Origin: Manganibacter manganicus
Lineage (GTDB): Bacteria > Pseudomonadota > Alphaproteobacteria > Rhizobiales > Rhizobiaceae
Direction: 5' to 3'
DNA: 64,000 nucleotides
NCBI RefSeq assembly: GCF_002075885.1
Contig: NZ_MDET01000013.1
Span: forward strand, 1 to 64,000
The notes beneath the pieces are model-generated. The model saw only the letters and a program-made list of their open reading frames with translations, was not told where the DNA came from and made no database searches. Below are positions 61,518 through 64,000 of this stretch, one piece after another. Made by a program: the position numbers and the translations under genes. Position 1 is the first letter of the stretch. Each line of letters begins with the position of its first letter.

Positions 61518-61585
61518 TTAGATAGTTGAAACTGCGCCGTCTTGCTAGGCGTGAATGCAACGTTTCCAGATCGTCAAAAAGCCTA

Positions 61586-61616
61586 TTGACCCTGTAGCGG
61601 CTACAGGCACCACATT
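61586..61616 (+). promoter_or_regulatory. MerR-type operator-promoter for the HMA protein and ATPase
   Basis: -35 TTGACC (61586-61591), 19-base spacer with CTGTAG-CGG-CTACAG (61592-61606), -10 CACATT (61611-61616). The HMA gene starts 33 bases further on. The half-sites equal those of the mer operator. Confidence 0.8.
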
Positions 61617-61648
61617 GCACGTCATCGTTCAGAAACAGGAGTTCACCG

Positions 61649-61873
61649 ATGACTACTTCGGCACGAGAGACCATCGAATTCAAGATCGAGGGGATGGACT
61701 GCGCACACTGCGTCAGCACCATCGAGAAGGCGGTAGGCGCATTATCGGGGGTGGAAGCTGTCAAGGTTTCGCTCACAGACAACAGCGCCATCGTCAGGCT
61801 GGACCCAAGCCAGATATCGCAGGACGCCGTCTTCGAAGCCGTCGAGGATGCAGGATACGACGTTCCGCGATGA
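61649..61873 (+). CDS. HMA-domain metallochaperone (CopZ-like)
   Basis: 74 aa, a single HMA domain with GMDCAHC (Cys18, Cys21) in FKIEGMDCAHCVSTIEKAVG, no signal peptide, so cytoplasmic. CopZ-like proteins carry metal to P1B ATPases. Its stop overlaps the ATG of the ATPase (61870-61873), so the two are made together. MDCAHC with His may indicate a metal other than Cu(I). Confidence 0.9.
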   Translation: MTTSARETIEFKIEGMDCAHCVSTIEKAVGALSGVEAVKVSLTDNSAIVRLDPSQISQDAVFEAVEDAGYDVPR

Positions 61874-63942
61874 GCACCCTTGAGCTTCCGATCGGCGGCA
61901 TGGACTGCGCCGCCTGCGCAAAGAAAGTCCAGCGAGCCTTGAAGAAGCTCCCAGGCGTCGAGAATGTCGAAGTGCTTCTCAGCGCCGAAAAAGCCGTAAT
62001 CGACCTCGATCCAAAGCTCGTGACGCGCGATACGCTGCGAGCGACTGTCGAGAAGGTTGGCTTTACCGTTCCTCAGCCCCAGACGCCTGACTACGTCAAG
62101 CATGGCAGCGATCTGCAGAAGAAGCTGTTCACCCTTCTCGGCATCCTCTTCGGCGTCATTTTGTTGCTGGTCGTGATCGGCGAAGGGCTTGGTCTTTTCG
62201 ATGCGATCACCGATCGGGTCCCGTTGTGGCTGGGAACGCTTGTCGTCGTCGCCTTCGGCGCCACCATCTTCATCGATGTCATCAAATCCGCGCTGCGAAT
62301 GGAGGTCACCAGTCATACGCTGATGTCGGTCGGCGCCGTTGCGGCGCTTGTCACCGGCCAGTGGGCTACGGCTGCAATCGTGATCTTTTTCATGCGAGTC
62401 GGTGTCTTCGCGGAACGCTTCACAAGCGAGAAGGCGCGTCAGCTCCTCAAGGAGCTGACAGCGCTTGCGCCGGTTCGTGCCCGGGTTGTGCGGGATGGCG
62501 AAGAGATCGAAGTGGATATCGCGCAGGTCGGCATCGGCGACATCGTGCTGGTCCGGCCGGGCGAGCGCGTTCCGGTGGACGGCGTGGTTGTTGAGGGCCA
62601 AGCCACCCTCGACCAGGCCGCCATCACGGGTGAGAGCATGCCGGTCGAAGCCGAGGTCGGCAGCAAGGTCTTTGCCGCGACATTGGCGAAGCTCGGCCAT
62701 CTCAAATTGCGCGCCGAAAAGGTCGGGCGCGACACCACATTCGGTCGTACCGTCAAGTTGGTCGAGGAAGCCGAGGCCAATCGTGGCGACGTGCAGCGCC
62801 TCGCCGACAAGTTCAGCGGTTACTATCTACCGATCGTCGCGGGCATCGCGATCCTCACCTATGTGCTGAGTGGCAATGTGATGGCAGTCGTCGCCGTCCT
62901 GGTGGTCGCCTGTTCGTGCTCGTTCGCTTTGGCCACGCCGATCGCCATGATGGCGTCTATCGGGGCTGCGGCAAAGCGTGGCCTCCTGATCAAGGGGGGA
63001 AAGTATGTCGAGGCGATCAAGTCGGCCGACGTCGTTCTGGTCGACAAGACTGGCACGCTGACCACGGGCAAACCCAACGTCACCGATATTGTCTCGCTCG
63101 ACGGTACCTCGGAAGAGACGCTGCTGCAGATCGCGGCGACGGCCGAGCGTCACTCGGAGCATCCGCTGGCGGAAGCTGTTCGCTTGCATGCACGTGACAG
63201 GAGTGTGCGGGCGAGAGAACCGGAGCGTTTTGAGACGCTTCCAGGCAAGGGGATCCGGGCCGTCGTTGACGGAAAGACAGTGGAGATCGGCAATCGAAGG
63301 CTGGTTTCGATTGGCGAAGATCATCCCGAGATCGCTCGTCTCGAAGGGGAAGGCAAGACGCTTTTGATCATGGCGATCGATGGACGCCTGTCCGGCATCC
63401 TCGCCGCAATGGATACGGTGCGGCCGGAGGTAGGCACAGCAATTGAGGAGATCCGCAAACTTGGCATCAAGCGGATAGAGCTCCTCACCGGCGACAATGA
63501 GCGCACCGCCGCAGCCATCGCCGGACCTCTCGGCATCGGCTTCCAGGCCAATCTCCTGCCGGAAGACAAGATCCGTGTTGTTCGCGAACTGCAGGCGAAG
63601 GGGCACCGAGTCGTCATGGTCGGCGACGGAGTCAACGACGCGCCAGCGCTCGCACAGGCTGACGTCGGCATCGCCATGGGCGGCGGCACGGATGTCGCGA
63701 TGGAAGCAGCGCATATCGTGCTCATGCGCGAGGATTGGTCGCTCGTAGCTGACTGCTTCCGTATAGCGCGCAGGACCATGGGTGTCGTGAAGATGAACAT
63801 CGCGTTCACCGCGCTCTATAATCTTGCGGGGCTTTCCCTTGCGGCGTTCGGCATCATTCCGCCGATCCTCGCGGCTTCCCTGCAGGCCATTCCCGACATC
63901 GGAATACTGGCGAATTCGTCTCGCCTGATCCGACAACGATAG
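61870..63942 (+). CDS. P1B-type ATPase with CSC membrane motif
   Basis: 690 aa. HMA domain (PIGGMDCAACAKKVQRALKK), actuator AAITGESMPVE, then where most P1B pumps have CPC this one has VVACSCSFALATPIAMMASI. Catalytic [47 protein letters not shown], and a final helix LQAIPDIGILANSSRLIRQ follow. CSC-type pumps are a small, poorly characterised P1B subgroup; substrate unknown. Regulated with its HMA protein by the divergent MerR. The ATG at 61870 is chosen for coupling; a frame open from 61555 is the HMA gene region. Confidence 0.93.
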   Translation: MSTLELPIGGMDCAACAKKVQRALKKLPGVENVEVLLSAEKAVIDLDPKLVTRDTLRATVEKVGFTVPQPQTPDYVKHGSDLQKKLFTLLGILFGVILLLVVIGEGLGLFDAITDRVPLWLGTLVVVAFGATIFIDVIKSALRMEVTSHTLMSVGAVAALVTGQWATAAIVIFFMRVGVFAERFTSEKARQLLKELTALAPVRARVVRDGEEIEVDIAQVGIGDIVLVRPGERVPVDGVVVEGQATLDQAAITGESMPVEAEVGSKVFAATLAKLGHLKLRAEKVGRDTTFGRTVKLVEEAEANRGDVQRLADKFSGYYLPIVAGIAILTYVLSGNVMAVVAVLVVACSCSFALATPIAMMASIGAAAKRGLLIKGGKYVEAIKSADVVLVDKTGTLTTGKPNVTDIVSLDGTSEETLLQIAATAERHSEHPLAEAVRLHARDRSVRAREPERFETLPGKGIRAVVDGKTVEIGNRRLVSIGEDHPEIARLEGEGKTLLIMAIDGRLSGILAAMDTVRPEVGTAIEEIRKLGIKRIELLTGDNERTAAAIAGPLGIGFQANLLPEDKIRVVRELQAKGHRVVMVGDGVNDAPALAQADVGIAMGGGTDVAMEAAHIVLMREDWSLVADCFRIARRTMGVVKMNIAFTALYNLAGLSLAAFGIIPPILAASLQAIPDIGILANSSRLIRQR

Positions 63943-64000
63943 CGTCAGTGGACTGGCGTGCTGCAACCGCTGTCACGCCGGTTCCGACATTGTGCTCAAA

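Noticed and set aside
61510..62700. 396-codon antisense frame over the HMA protein and ATPase start
   Set aside because: Covers a well-supported promoter and two coupled genes on the other strand.
62827..63966. 379-codon frame antisense to the CSC-type ATPase
   Set aside because: Runs opposite a clearly coding ATPase gene; His/Arg/Asp-rich, no family features.
1..64000. tRNA, rRNA, CRISPR arrays, replication origin, conjugation genes
   Set aside because: Looked for by sequence pattern and gene content; none seen. A computed search (tRNAscan, CRISPR finder) would be needed to exclude small ones.

Overview
The window looks like a metal-resistance and envelope-redox island from an alphaproteobacterium, most likely in the Hyphomicrobiales (rhizobial and relatives). 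This is inferred from high G+C, the cycH-J-K-L order of cytochrome c maturation genes, a cyanide-insensitive-type cydAB, DmeR-like CsoR/RcnR regulators, a BTLCP-type transglutaminase-like protein and several YkuD L,D-transpeptidases. No replication or transfer genes were recognised, so plasmid versus chromosomal island cannot be decided.

Layout. 1-2.8 kb: end of an IS21-family element inserted in a DUF1624 gene, then two L,D-transpeptidases and a small secreted Cys/His protein. 3-8 kb: merA with decayed mer transport genes and merR, a methyltransferase, and padR-chrA. 8.3-12 kb: PCuAC-SCO-DUF411 copper genes behind a decayed copper ATPase that still has a CueR/HmrR-type promoter. 12-17 kb: ACR3/bile-acid-type transporter, cytochrome c', ZIP transporter plus multicopper oxidase, and mntR. 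17-20.5 kb: two DmeR/RcnR-type regulators with matching operators, an NreB-like MFS exporter, YqaA, a truncated NicO and an integrase relic. 20.5-25.5 kb: relics, a two-HMA P1B ATPase, a MerR regulator and a PCuAC-like protein. 25.6-33.4 kb: BTLCP protein, three more L,D-transpeptidases, two DsbA-like proteins, a parvulin and a flavoprotein. 33.5-42.3 kb: truncated mntP behind a yybP-ykoY-like riboswitch, SleB hydrolase, DUF1624, two lspA, ctaG-PCuAC and ccdA-tlpA-ccmG. 42.6-53.2 kb: cydAB, pseudoazurin, mntH and ccmIEFH with a broken ccmE. 53.4-64 kb: Tn3 relic, Fur-family regulator, a tlpA-ccdA-dsbB-dsbA-P1B4 ATPase-TrxR operon, and a MerR-controlled HMA protein plus P1B ATPase with a CSC membrane motif.

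How it fits together. Metal sensors (four MerR-type operators of good quality, two DmeR-type, MntR, Fur/Mur, PadR and a probable Mn riboswitch) sit beside pumps and beside periplasmic thiol and cell-wall repair enzymes. One MerR-type operator precedes a P1B ATPase, and a near copy precedes a DsbA-parvulin-YkuD-flavoprotein operon. This suggests a metal-induced envelope-repair regulon. Between the intact operons lie many relics (ccdA twice, penicillin-binding protein twice, SleB, cytochrome c', P1B ATPases, nitrilase, transposases), a sign of repeated duplication and decay.
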